This document shows, piece by piece, positions 8,801-17,360 of a stretch of DNA of 64,000 bases. Under the pieces are notes generated by a model. It was not told the origin of the DNA. It worked only from the letters and a program-made list of their open reading frames with translations, and ran no database searches. The stretch is taken from contig NZ_FOOR01000008.1 in assembly GCF_900113255.1 (NCBI RefSeq), positions 115,541-179,540 of the forward strand, in the 5' to 3' direction. The position numbers were made by a program, and so were the translations under genes. This stretch comes from Novosphingobium sp. CF614 (lineage in GTDB: Bacteria; Pseudomonadota; Alphaproteobacteria; Sphingomonadales; Sphingomonadaceae). Positions within the stretch are counted from its first letter, which is position 1. The number at the start of each line of letters is the position of its first letter.

Positions 8801-10611
8801 GCCATATCTTCATCGATCCGGACCCGGATCCGGCGCGGAGCTGGGCGGAACGGAAGCGCTTGTTCGAACTGTCGCATTCGAGCTGGGACGATTACGACAA
8901 GGGGCTGATCTCCAAGGGCGGCGGGGTCTTCCCGCGCACGCTGAAGTCGATCCCGCTGACACCCGAGATCCGCGAGGCGCTGGGCATCGAAGCGGCGGAG
9001 ATCGATCCGGATTCGCTGATCTCGGCGATTCTGTGGGCTCCGGTCGACCTGCTCTGGTTCGGCGGCATCGGCACTTACGTGAAGGCGTCGAGCGAGAACA
9101 ACGCCACGGTCGGTGATCCCACCAACGATGCGCTGCGCGTCAGTGCCAACGAACTGCGCGCCAAGGTGATCGGCGAAGGCGCGAACCTGGGCGTGACGCA
9201 GGCCGGACGCATCGAGTTCGCGCTCAAGGGCCGCGACGGACTGGGCGGACGCATCAACGCCGACTTCATCGACAACTCGGCGGGCGTGGATTGCTCGGAC
9301 AACGAGGTCAACATCAAGATCGCGCTTGCCGCCGCGCGCCGCGCCGGCAAGCTTTCGGAGAAGAAGCGCGTCGAACTGCTGCGCGCTATGACGGACGAGG
9401 TTTCCGCGCTGGTGCTGGAGGACAACCGGCTCCAGGCCCTCGCGCTGTCGATCGCCGAGCGCGGCGGGGCGGAGGCCATGCCTTCGCTGGTGCGCCTGAT
9501 CGAGATGATGGAGGAAGGCGGGCATCTCGACCGCCGCACCGAGGGCCTTGCCGACAACGAGGCGCTCGCCCGCCGCGCGCAGGACGGTCGCGGGCTGACC
9601 CGGCCGGAGCTGGCGGTGCTGCTCTCGAGCGGCAAGCTGCTGTTGCAGGACGCGATCGAGAAGAGCGAGCTTCCGTCCGATCCGGGCCTTGCCGAAATGC
9701 TGCTTTCCGCCTTCCCGCGGGCGATGCAGGAGAAGTTCCCGCGCTTCATCAAGGGCCATCGCCTGGCCCGCGAGATCATCGCGACGAAGCTTGCCAACCG
9801 GATGGTGAACCGGCTGGGGATCGTCCATCCTTTCGAACTGGCGGAAGAGGAGGGCGCCAGCCTTGCGCAAGTCGCCGCCGCCTTCTCGCTGGCCGAGCGG
9901 CTGTTCTCGCTGGACGCGCTGTGGGACCGGCTGGAAACGGCGCCGATGCCGGAAGCCGCGCGCGTGACGCTGTTCGATCGGGTCGCGATCGCGGTGCGCG
10001 GCCACATGGCGGACCTGCTGCGCGCCGGTGCCGGTCAGGTCGCCCCCTCCCAACTGGCCGCGCGCCTGCATGACGGGATCGCGGCGCTTTCGACCGATAC
10101 CGTGGAACTGCTTGGCGAGAGGACGCTGGCGCATTCGCTCAAGCTGCGCGCCGGCCTGCTCGAACTGGGCGCGCCGGAGGCGGTAGCGGCGGACGTGGGG
10201 AACTTGTTCGACCTCGACGGCGCGGTCGGCATCGCCCAGCTCGCGGGCGATACCGGGATCGGCCCGCGGCAACTGGTGGCCGCCTTCACCCGGATCGGCG
10301 CCGGGCTCGGCCTCGACTGGGCGCAGGCGAGCGCCGCGATCATGAGTCCGTCCGATCCCTGGGAGCGGTTGCTGGTGGCGGGCCTGGCGCGCGATTTCCA
10401 GCAGATGCGGCTGGATTTCCTCAAGGGCCTGGCCCACACCAGGCTGGGCCGGAAGGATCCGCTCGCCGCCGCCGAGGACTGGGGACGCAGCCACATGGCC
10501 TCGATCCAGGCCTTCCGCGCCATGGTGCGCCGGGCCGAGCATGCGGTGGCGATCACGCCGGCGATGCTCGCCCAGATCGCCAGCCAGGCACGGAACCTGC
10601 TGGGGCGGTAG
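5833..10611 (+). CDS. gdhB: NAD-specific glutamate dehydrogenase, large (about 180 kDa) class
   Basis: 1592 residues, matching the 180-kDa class (about 1,600 residues). It oxidatively deaminates glutamate to 2-oxoglutarate and ammonium with NAD. A long N-terminal regulatory region has ACT-like segments (for example [17 protein letters not shown]). The catalytic domain in the middle contains [20 protein letters not shown] and the glycine-rich lysine motif PTGAKGGF. Then come [10 protein letters not shown] and the dinucleotide-binding part with GGIGTYVK and [11 protein letters not shown]. GGAG 9 bases before the ATG at 5833 fixes the start. It is monocistronic. Glutamate produced by the AST pathway encoded at 15.7-23.5 kb would be a natural substrate. 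Confidence 0.95.
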   Translation: [1592 protein letters not shown]

Positions 10612-10679
10612 CGGTGTGATCGCAACCTGCCGAACCCTCGCCCCCCGCAGGGAAGAGAACCCGGGCCGGGCTTCGGATT

Positions 10680-11141
10680 TCACGCCAGCGGCAGTGCCCG
10701 CGCTTCCTTGATCGTCTCCAGCACGATGATCGACTTGACGTCGCGCACGCCGGGGATGCGCACCAGCGACTTGAGCGTGATCTGCGAAAGATGTTCGACG
10801 TCGCGGGCGATCACGTGGACGAGGTAGTCCATGTCTCCGGTCACGGCGTGGCAGGCGATGACATAGCGGTTGTCCTGGATCGCCTGTTCGAAGCGGGAGA
10901 TGTTCTCGTCGCTGTGCCCGTCAAGGTTGATGAGCACGTAGGCATCGAGTTCGAACCCGAGCCTGCGCGGATCCAGCACCGGCTGGTAGCCGAGGATGAC
11001 GCCTTCGTCCTCCAGCCGCTTGATCCGGCGGCTGACCGGCGTGGCCGAGAGCGCGGCGCGTTCCGCCACTTGCGCGACGGGCATGCGCGCGTCTTCCTGC
11101 AGGGACTGGATGATCTTGCGGTCGAATTCGTCAAGCTGCAC
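10680..11141 (-). CDS. Lrp/AsnC-family transcriptional regulator
   Basis: 153 residues, the normal size of the family. It has an N-terminal winged helix-turn-helix (LDEFDRKIIQSLQED, then AQVAERAALSATPVSRRIKRLE) and a C-terminal RAM effector-binding domain (YVIACHAVTGDMDYLVHV). The start is a GTG at 11139-11141: AGGGAGA sits 7 bases upstream, and VQLDEFDRKI is the standard N-terminus; the upstream ATG at 11195 adds unrelated residues. It diverges from phhA with about 107 bases between start codons. That arrangement often means the regulator controls the aromatic operon in response to phenylalanine or tyrosine; this is inferred. Confidence 0.92.
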   Translation of the reverse strand: MQLDEFDRKIIQSLQEDARMPVAQVAERAALSATPVSRRIKRLEDEGVILGYQPVLDPRRLGFELDAYVLINLDGHSDENISRFEQAIQDNRYVIACHAVTGDMDYLVHVIARDVEHLSQITLKSLVRIPGVRDVKSIIVLETIKEARALPLA

Positions 11142-11248
11142 GGATCGTCTCCCTCTTCCCTTATTATTGGTGGATTCCGCTAATAGCATACGCATTTTCT
11201 GTTACAATCGCACGGAAATGAACCGCGCGCCGTGGTATTGTGCGAACC

Positions 11249-12112
11249 ATGAAAGTGCCGTGCACGCAAACCAGCACCAGCGGCCTTCGCGGAGAGTACG
11301 AAGGCGCCGCCGCCGACTATAGCGTCGGGCAGGACTGGCACGCCTATACCCCGGAGATGCACGAGCGCTGGCGGCGGCTCCACGCCCGCCAGTCGGCGCT
11401 GGTCGAGCGTCATGCCTGCCGTTCGTTCCGGGATGGGCTGGCCCGGCTCGATTGCGCCGGCGGCATCCCGCGTTTCGAGGACGCGAACGCGATCCTGCGC
11501 CCGGCCACCGGCTGGCGGCTGGTCGCGGTGCCCGGCTTCATCCCCGATGACGTGTTCTTCGATCACCTTGCCCATCGCCGCTTCCCGGTAACCCGCTGGA
11601 TTCGCGAGGAGCACGAGCTCGACTACCTGGTCGAGCCCGACGTGTTCCATGATTTCTTCGGCCATGTGCCGATGCTGCTGGACCCGGCCATCGCCGATTT
11701 CCTGGAGCTTTACGGAAAGGCCGGCGCGCGGGCGATGGCGATGGGCGCGCTGGAGATGCTGGCGCGCCTGTACTGGTACACCATCGAGTTCGGCCTGGTG
11801 CGCGAGGACGATGTCCTCAAGGTCTTCGGCGCCGGGATCATGTCCTCGGCCAGCGAGACGCTGCATTCGATCGGTGACGGGCAGGTGCCGCGCCTGCCCT
11901 TCGAACCGGTGCGCATCATGCGCACCGGCTACATGATCGATCGTTTCCAGCAGATCTATTTCGTGCTCGAAAGCCTGCCCCAGCTGATCGGCGAGCTGGT
12001 CGGCCGCGATTTCGGGCCCATCTACGAACAATGGCGCGCGGCGCCCGCGCTGCCGGCCGGCCAGTGCCTGCCCGGAGAAACCCTCATCCCTTTTCCCGGA
12101 GCCAGGACATGA
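11249..12112 (+). CDS. phhA: Phenylalanine 4-monooxygenase
   Basis: 287 residues, the size of single-domain bacterial phenylalanine hydroxylases. It converts phenylalanine to tyrosine using O2, tetrahydropterin and non-haem iron. The iron ligands are visible: HDFFGHVP gives His134 and His139, and Glu180 lies in [13 protein letters not shown], the spacing known from the Chromobacterium enzyme. An in-frame GTG at 11240 is an alternative start. Its TGA overlaps the ATG of hpd (ATGA), so the two are translationally coupled. First gene of the operon phhA-hpd-VOC-maiA. Confidence 0.95.
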   Translation: MKVPCTQTSTSGLRGEYEGAAADYSVGQDWHAYTPEMHERWRRLHARQSALVERHACRSFRDGLARLDCAGGIPRFEDANAILRPATGWRLVAVPGFIPDDVFFDHLAHRRFPVTRWIREEHELDYLVEPDVFHDFFGHVPMLLDPAIADFLELYGKAGARAMAMGALEMLARLYWYTIEFGLVREDDVLKVFGAGIMSSASETLHSIGDGQVPRLPFEPVRIMRTGYMIDRFQQIYFVLESLPQLIGELVGRDFGPIYEQWRAAPALPAGQCLPGETLIPFPGART

Positions 12113-13218
12113 CCGACCTGTTCGACAATCCCATCGGTCTCGACGGTTTCGAATTCGTCGAGTTCTCCGCTCCCGACAAGGGCGTGCTCGAGCCGGTGTT
12201 CCAGGGCATGGGGTTCACCAGGATCGCGCGGCACCGCTCGAAGGACGTGGAGCTGTGGCGGCAGGGGCAGATCAACTTCATCACCAATTACCAGCCGCAC
12301 AGCCCGGCCTGGTTCTTCAGCCGCGAGCATGGCCCCAGCGCCTGCGGCATGGGCTTTCGCGTGCGGGACGCGCGGCTGGCCTACGCCGAACTGCTGGCGC
12401 GCTCGGCCGAGCCGGTGCAGGTCGCCACGGGCCCGATGGAACTGCACCTGCCGGGTATCCGCGGCATCGGCAATTCGATCATCTACCTGATCGATCGCTA
12501 TGAGCGAAGCGGCGACGGTGCCCTCACCATCTACGACATCGATTTCGAGTACCTGCCCGGCGTGGACAGGCATCCGGCCGGCGCCGGGCTTGAGCTGATC
12601 GACCACCTCACGCACAATGTCTATGGCGGCCGCATGGCCTACTGGGCGGACTACTACGGGAAGCTCTTCAACTTTCGCGAAATCCGCTACTTCGACATCA
12701 AGGGCGAATATACCGGCCTCACATCGAAGGCGCTGACCGCGCCCGACGGCAAGATCCGCATTCCCCTCAACGAGGAAGGCGCCGACGGAAACGGGGGCGG
12801 AAAGGGGCAGATCGAGGAATTCCTGCGCCGCTTCAATGGCGAGGGCATCCAGCACATCGCGCTGGGCTGCGACAGTCTCGTGAAGACCTGGGATCGCCTC
12901 AAGGCGCTGGGCGTGCCGTTCATGGCCGCGCCGCCCGCGACGTACTACGAGATGCTCGACACCCGCCTGCCGGGCCACGGCCAGCCGGTGGGCGAACTGA
13001 AGGCGCGCGGCATCCTGCTCGACGGCACCACCGAAGACGCCCGCCCGCGCCTGCTGCTGCAGATCTTCGCCGAGCCGCAGGTCGGCCCGGTCTTCTTCGA
13101 ATTCATCGAACGCCAGGGTGACGAAGGTTTCGGCGAGGGGAACTTCAAGGCCCTGTTCGAATCGATCGAACGCGACCAGGTGCGTCGCGGCGTGCTCAAG
13201 CTGGAGACCCCGGGATGA
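12109..13218 (+). CDS. hpd: 4-hydroxyphenylpyruvate dioxygenase
   Basis: 369 residues, usual length. It converts 4-hydroxyphenylpyruvate to homogentisate, releasing CO2. Two VOC-type halves are seen, and the metal triad in the C-terminal half is complete: His166 ([16 protein letters not shown]), His249 ([12 protein letters not shown]) and Glu331 ([21 protein letters not shown]). The start ATG overlaps the phhA stop, and the gene's own TGA overlaps the next ATG, so it is coupled on both sides. Together with phhA it commits phenylalanine and tyrosine to the homogentisate pathway. Confidence 0.96.
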   Translation: MTDLFDNPIGLDGFEFVEFSAPDKGVLEPVFQGMGFTRIARHRSKDVELWRQGQINFITNYQPHSPAWFFSREHGPSACGMGFRVRDARLAYAELLARSAEPVQVATGPMELHLPGIRGIGNSIIYLIDRYERSGDGALTIYDIDFEYLPGVDRHPAGAGLELIDHLTHNVYGGRMAYWADYYGKLFNFREIRYFDIKGEYTGLTSKALTAPDGKIRIPLNEEGADGNGGGKGQIEEFLRRFNGEGIQHIALGCDSLVKTWDRLKALGVPFMAAPPATYYEMLDTRLPGHGQPVGELKARGILLDGTTEDARPRLLLQIFAEPQVGPVFFEFIERQGDEGFGEGNFKALFESIERDQVRRGVLKLETPG

Positions 13219-13784
13219 CGAGAGCGGCAGCCCCCAGGCTCGGCGGCATTCACCATGTCGCCTATCGGTGCAGGGACGCGAAGGAGACGGTCGCGTTCTA
13301 CCGCGAGGTGCTGGGCATGGACTTCATGCTCGCCATCGCCGAGGACGCGGTGCCTTCCACCGGCGAACCCGATCCTTACATGCATGTATTCATGGATGCG
13401 GGCGGCGGCAATGTGCTGGCTTTCTTCGAGCTACCCAACGCGGCCGCGATGGGCCGCGACGAGGCCACGCCCGCATGGGTGCAGCACATCGCCTTCAAGG
13501 TCGAGAGCGAGGACAGCCTGATGGCGGCCAAGGCCCGCGCCGAGGCCTGCGGCCTGGAGGTGGTGGGCCCGACGCATCACGGCGTGTTCAAGTCGATCTA
13601 TTTCTTCGATCCCAACGGTCACCGGCTTGAACTGGCGTGGCAATTCGGTACGCCCGACCAGATGCGGCGCCTGCATGACGTGGCGGACGACATGCTTGAG
13701 GAATGGTCCCGCACCAGGAAGGCGCCGCGCCACGCGGCCTGGTTGCACGAACAGATCGCTGCCGAGACCGGAAGAGGAAGCTGA
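13215..13784 (+). CDS. VOC-family (glyoxalase/dioxygenase superfamily) protein of unknown substrate
   Basis: 189 residues with one vicinal-oxygen-chelate fold: [26 protein letters not shown] at the start, HIAFKV near residue 95, and [12 protein letters not shown] near 140. Candidate metal ligands are His14, His95 and a Glu in LELAW. The C-terminal 40 residues ([15 protein letters not shown]) extend past the fold. It overlaps hpd by ATGA and sits 2 bases before maiA, so it is made with the homogentisate enzymes. It may act on a ring-cleavage or side product; the actual reaction is unknown. Confidence 0.85.
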   Translation: MTRAAAPRLGGIHHVAYRCRDAKETVAFYREVLGMDFMLAIAEDAVPSTGEPDPYMHVFMDAGGGNVLAFFELPNAAAMGRDEATPAWVQHIAFKVESEDSLMAAKARAEACGLEVVGPTHHGVFKSIYFFDPNGHRLELAWQFGTPDQMRRLHDVADDMLEEWSRTRKAPRHAAWLHEQIAAETGRGS

Positions 13785-13786
13785 AC

Positions 13787-14428
13787 GTGCGTCTCCACGC
13801 CTATTACCGCAGTTCCACCAGCTACCGGGTCCGCATCGCGCTCAATCTCAAGGGGCTGGATTACCGGATCGTGCCGGTCAACCTCCTCGGAGCCGAACAG
13901 CGGGGAGAGGCATTCCGCAGGCTCAATCCCTTCGCCGGGGTGCCGGCGCTGGAAGTGGACGGGCGCGTCTATGCCCAGTCGATGGCGATCCTGGAATGGC
14001 TCGACGAACGCTATCCGGACCGGCCGCTGCTTCCGCGCGGCGCGGAGGACCGCTTCACCGCGCGCGAGCTGGCCATGGCGATCGCCACCGAACTCCACGC
14101 GCCGCTCAACCTGCCGGTGCTGCAATACCTCAAGCGCGAGCTGGGCCATTCGCAGGACGAGATCGACACCTGGTATCGTCACTGGCTGGCCAGGACGCTG
14201 GTTCCGCTCGAGGCCAGGCTTGCCGCCCTGGGCACCGGCGATTTCCTGTTCGGCGCGCCGGGCCTGTTCGAATGCGTGCTGATCCCCCAGCTCTACAACG
14301 CGCGGCGCTTCGCATTCGATGTCTCGGCCTTGCCCCACGCCGCGCGGATCGAAGCCGCATGCCTCGCGCATCCCGCCTTCGTGGCGGCCCATCCGGACAA
14401 CCAGCCCGATTGCCCGATCGAGGTATGA
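13787..14428 (+). CDS. maiA: Maleylacetoacetate isomerase (zeta-class glutathione transferase)
   Basis: 213 residues. It isomerises maleylacetoacetate to fumarylacetoacetate using glutathione. The N-terminal thioredoxin-like domain carries the zeta-class motif YRSSTSYRVRIALN, with the Ser-Ser pair that activates glutathione, and LNPFAGVPALEVDG. An all-helical domain follows. The start is a GTG at 13787 with GAGGA about 9 bases upstream; the previous stop lies 2 bases before it. Last gene of the aromatic operon. Neither homogentisate dioxygenase nor fumarylacetoacetase is in the window. Confidence 0.93.
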   Translation: MRLHAYYRSSTSYRVRIALNLKGLDYRIVPVNLLGAEQRGEAFRRLNPFAGVPALEVDGRVYAQSMAILEWLDERYPDRPLLPRGAEDRFTARELAMAIATELHAPLNLPVLQYLKRELGHSQDEIDTWYRHWLARTLVPLEARLAALGTGDFLFGAPGLFECVLIPQLYNARRFAFDVSALPHAARIEAACLAHPAFVAAHPDNQPDCPIEV

Positions 14429-14500
14429 TGCCGTACCGCGATGAAGCGAGAAGATGAGCGCCTTAACTAAGAATTAGTTATACAAGGTTTAGGCAGTCTC

Positions 14501-15529
14501 ATGACTTCCAGACGCCCGACCGAGCGCAGACAGGCCAAGCACGTCGCCCTGACGCTGGAACACTCGTTTCTCTTTCACATCCCCCCTCGGATCGCCTTGG
14601 CAGTCATCGTCGCGCTGCTGTGCGCGGTGGCGACGATCGAGCATTTCGTGCCCAGGGAGATCTGGTTCGGGCCGGTCTATCTCGGCGTGCTGGCGCTGGC
14701 CGCGTGGTCGCGGAGCACCGGCACGGCGGTGGCGATCGGGCTGTTCGTGCTCGTGCTGAAACTGGTGACGGGCAATCTCGCCTTCTACCCGGGGGACGCC
14801 GGACTGGTGGTCCCCAACCTGGTCGTCAGGATCGCCGGCATCATGGTCGTCATGGCATTCATCGGGATGGCGCGAAAATCGTGCGAGAAGGAGTGGCGCT
14901 TCGCCCGGACGGATCTGCTGACCGGGGCATTGAACCGCCAGGCCTTTTTCGAGATCGTCAGGGGCGACCAGCGCCTTGGCGGCTGGTCGGCGATAATCTA
15001 CGCGGATCTGGACGGCCTCAAGCGCTTGAACGACGAGGAAGGGCACGACCAGGGCGACCAGTGCCTGAAGATCTTCGCGCAAACCGTGAGGAACACCATC
15101 CGCAAGGGCGATGTCCTTGCCCGCATGGGCGGCGACGAATTCGTCATCTTCATGAAGCTGAAGGACCAGGAAGCAGGAGCGACCGTCGCCAGGAGACTGC
15201 ACAAGGCGCTGAACGCCGATGTCGTGGAAAACTGCTGCCGCCTCAAGTGCAGCCTGGGGGTCCTGCTGCTTCCGGAAGGTTCGAAATCCATCGACGTGGA
15301 ATTGAGGGCCGCTGACGAGCTTATGTACAAGGCCAAGAAATCCCAGTCCGGCGTGCTCGTTTCGACGGCGTTCGAGTATGACGGGAAACTGGCCCTGCTG
15401 CCTTCCACCTTGATATTCGCTCCCTCCGGGCACGAATCCGCGGTCCGCAAGGCCGACCGGGCCGCCGCCGCCGGGGCGATCCCGCCGGGCAGGGCGCTTC
15501 CCAAGCCGGAATCGCCGATCGCGGCGTAG
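14501..15529 (+). CDS. Membrane-bound diguanylate cyclase (GGDEF)
   Basis: 342 residues. After a short basic N-terminus, four or so hydrophobic segments (about residues 28-130) form a membrane sensor unit of unnamed type. The GGDEF domain starts at WRFARTDLLTGALNRQAFF. The active-site GGDEF is intact, so it should make cyclic di-GMP. An RxxD inhibitory site (RKGD) sits five residues upstream of it, predicting product feedback. The last about 60 residues (rich in Ala/Pro) look disordered. It is a single gene, convergent with astB; no partner phosphodiesterase lies nearby. Confidence 0.93.
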   Translation: MTSRRPTERRQAKHVALTLEHSFLFHIPPRIALAVIVALLCAVATIEHFVPREIWFGPVYLGVLALAAWSRSTGTAVAIGLFVLVLKLVTGNLAFYPGDAGLVVPNLVVRIAGIMVVMAFIGMARKSCEKEWRFARTDLLTGALNRQAFFEIVRGDQRLGGWSAIIYADLDGLKRLNDEEGHDQGDQCLKIFAQTVRNTIRKGDVLARMGGDEFVIFMKLKDQEAGATVARRLHKALNADVVENCCRLKCSLGVLLLPEGSKSIDVELRAADELMYKAKKSQSGVLVSTAFEYDGKLALLPSTLIFAPSGHESAVRKADRAAAAGAIPPGRALPKPESPIAA

Positions 15530-15685
15530 GGCTAGACCATCATGCGAAAAATCTGAAGCTACAGCCCGAGCGGGTACGGTTCAGATCAACCGCACGTCGC
15601 TTTGGCCCGCGATGAATGGAACCATCCGGCCCCTTCCCTGAAGGGGAGAAGAGTACCAATCACCGCTTGTCGGTATCGGGCCCCA
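15530..15685. terminator. Convergent spacer with GC-rich hairpin
   Basis: 156 bases between the diguanylate cyclase and astB. At 15630-15646 there is a perfect hairpin CCCCTTC-CCT-GAAGGGG followed by AGAAGAG. It could terminate either gene, although no T-run follows on either strand. The same kind of CTTC/GAAG hairpin occurs in other convergent spacers here, so it may be a dispersed repeat. Confidence 0.45.
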
Positions 15686-16948
15686 TCAGAAGAAGTCCCG
15701 ATCCAGTTCCCGCAAGTCCAGCCGCGCGCACAGCGCGGCGCGCGCGGCGATGCAGTCGCGCCAGAGCGCCGGCGAGGCGAGGTCTTCCACGGCGATCTGC
15801 TCCGGCCAGTGCGCCCGCACCAGCGCCTCGATGCCGTCGAGCTTCTCCGGCGTGGCGATGAAGCGGGGATCCACCGTGGCGGGATCGGCCACCACGCGCA
15901 GCCGCAGGCAGGCGGGGCCGCCGCCGTTGGCCATGGATTCGCGCAAGTCGTGGACGAAGAGGTGGCGGATCGGGCCGTTGCCGGCGACGTGGGCTTCCAG
16001 CCACGCCCAGACCGCCGGCGTCTCCTGCGCCTCGCCGGGCAGGACCAGCGCCATCTCGCCCGATGGCAGCGTCACCAGCTGGGCGTTGAACAGATACGAG
16101 GCGATCGCATCGGCCAGGCTGACGGCGCTGGCCGGCACTTCCACGATTTCCACTTCGGGCAGCCTGTCGCGCAAGCCGGCGTAAAGGCCTTCGCGGTCGG
16201 CGAAAGCCTGTTCGTGCGTGAACAACACCCGCTCGTTGGCCACCGCGACGACATCGTTGTGGAAAGCGCCGGCGGCGATGGCTTCCCCAGACTGCCGGGC
16301 AAGCATGGTGCGGGCCGGGTCGAGGCCGTGGATGCGGGCGACGGCCGCGCTTGCCTCGCGGTGCTGGCGCGCGGGGAAAGGGCCGCCCGCCTCGCCGTAG
16401 ACGAAGACTTCGACGCCGGGCGAGGCGTGGTCCGCGCAAAGCCGCATGTGATTGGCCGCGCCCTCGTCCCCGAACGGGGGCGGCACCGGGGCGTGGACCG
16501 CGAAGTGCGCCGTATCGGCAAAGGCGAGCTGAAGCTGGCACAGCGTTTCGCGCCACTCATGGCTGCGATGGGGCATCGTCACCAGGTTGGCGGCGGTAAG
16601 GTGGCAGCGGCCGTCCGCCGTGTCCGGCGCGGGCGAGACGGTCGCCGCATTGGCCGCCCACATCGAGGATGCGGACAAGGCATTGGCGCGCAAGGCCGGG
16701 CCCGCCTCCGCCAGGCTGGCGCCGAGCCGGTGCAGCCAGCCTTCGTCGGGGCGGCGCTGGGGCAGGAACATCCCCTGCGCCAGCCCGCGCTCGAGATTGG
16801 CGCGCATCTTGGAAAGCCCCTGCAAGGCCGCGTCGCGCGGGCGAGAGACTTTGCCGAAGTTGCGGGCGGAGGCGAGATTGCCCAGGCTCAGCCCGGCGTA
16901 GTTGTGGCTGGGACCGACGATTCCGTCGAAGTTGATTTCAGTGAGCAT
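15686..16948 (-). CDS. astB: N-succinylarginine dihydrolase
   Basis: 420 residues, family length about 440. AstB hydrolyses N2-succinylarginine to N2-succinylornithine, 2 NH3 and CO2, step two of the AST pathway. Family landmarks: N-terminal INFDGIVGPSHNYAGLSLGN, ANALSASSMWAANAATVSP, the active-site His in GAFHNDVVAVANE, and the nucleophile Cys in SMANGGGPACLRLRV. The N-terminus MLTEINFDG fixes the start at 16948. The chromate transporter on the opposite strand separates it from the rest of the AST operon (astA ends 18837), so it must have its own promoter. Confidence 0.95.
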   Translation of the reverse strand: MLTEINFDGIVGPSHNYAGLSLGNLASARNFGKVSRPRDAALQGLSKMRANLERGLAQGMFLPQRRPDEGWLHRLGASLAEAGPALRANALSASSMWAANAATVSPAPDTADGRCHLTAANLVTMPHRSHEWRETLCQLQLAFADTAHFAVHAPVPPPFGDEGAANHMRLCADHASPGVEVFVYGEAGGPFPARQHREASAAVARIHGLDPARTMLARQSGEAIAAGAFHNDVVAVANERVLFTHEQAFADREGLYAGLRDRLPEVEIVEVPASAVSLADAIASYLFNAQLVTLPSGEMALVLPGEAQETPAVWAWLEAHVAGNGPIRHLFVHDLRESMANGGGPACLRLRVVADPATVDPRFIATPEKLDGIEALVRAHWPEQIAVEDLASPALWRDCIAARAALCARLDLRELDRDFF

Positions 16949-17360
16949 GGAGCGATCTAGCGCGATTTTCCCGCTGGCGTCATCCGGTGAATGGAGGGGG
17001 GCGCGAATGGAGGGGGCCGCCGCTCCGGTCCCGGAATGCCCGTCGTCCCGGGCTCTCCCCGGGACGACGGGCAGGGCCCGCGAACGATTCGGAAAAAAGT
17101 TTGACGATGGGAAAGAGCGGCGGGCCGATACCGGGTTCCATGGAGCGCGCTGCACGATACCGAATCCCGCCGCGATCGTATCGAACGCGGGAAGTGTAGG
17201 AAAATTGTTTCGGCGCGGATGAACCCGGTCACCAGATGCCTTGCGATCCCGGACTGGCTGTGGCAGCAAAAACCGAACGGGACCGGGCAACCTCCCGTTC
17301 AGGCGTTCCCCGCCCAAGCGTTGCGTGATCGTGGTGGCGCCTTGCGCCATGGGGGAACGT
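16949..17360. other. Divergent region between astB and chrA with strong hairpin
   Basis: 412 bases with no supported gene. It contains duplicated GAATGGAGGGGG-type short repeats at about 16988-17016, the 15-bp-stem hairpin at 17038-17072, and an AT-richer stretch with GGAAAAAAG near 17090 that could be promoter material. Both neighbouring genes are transcribed away from it. Confidence 0.55.
17038..17072. repeat. 15-bp perfect inverted repeat (REP-type hairpin)
   Basis: GCCCGTCGTCCCGGG, a 5-base loop (CTCTC), then CCCGGGACGACGGGC: every base of the 15-bp stem pairs. Hairpins with CGTCGTCCCGGG arms are common dispersed repeats in alphaproteobacteria. It lies in a divergent spacer, so a terminator role is unlikely. 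Confidence 0.7.

Noticed and set aside
8158..10683. 841-codon minus-strand open frame opposite the second half of the dehydrogenase
   Set aside because: Same shadow effect; no motif, no ribosome site, overlaps the known gene completely.
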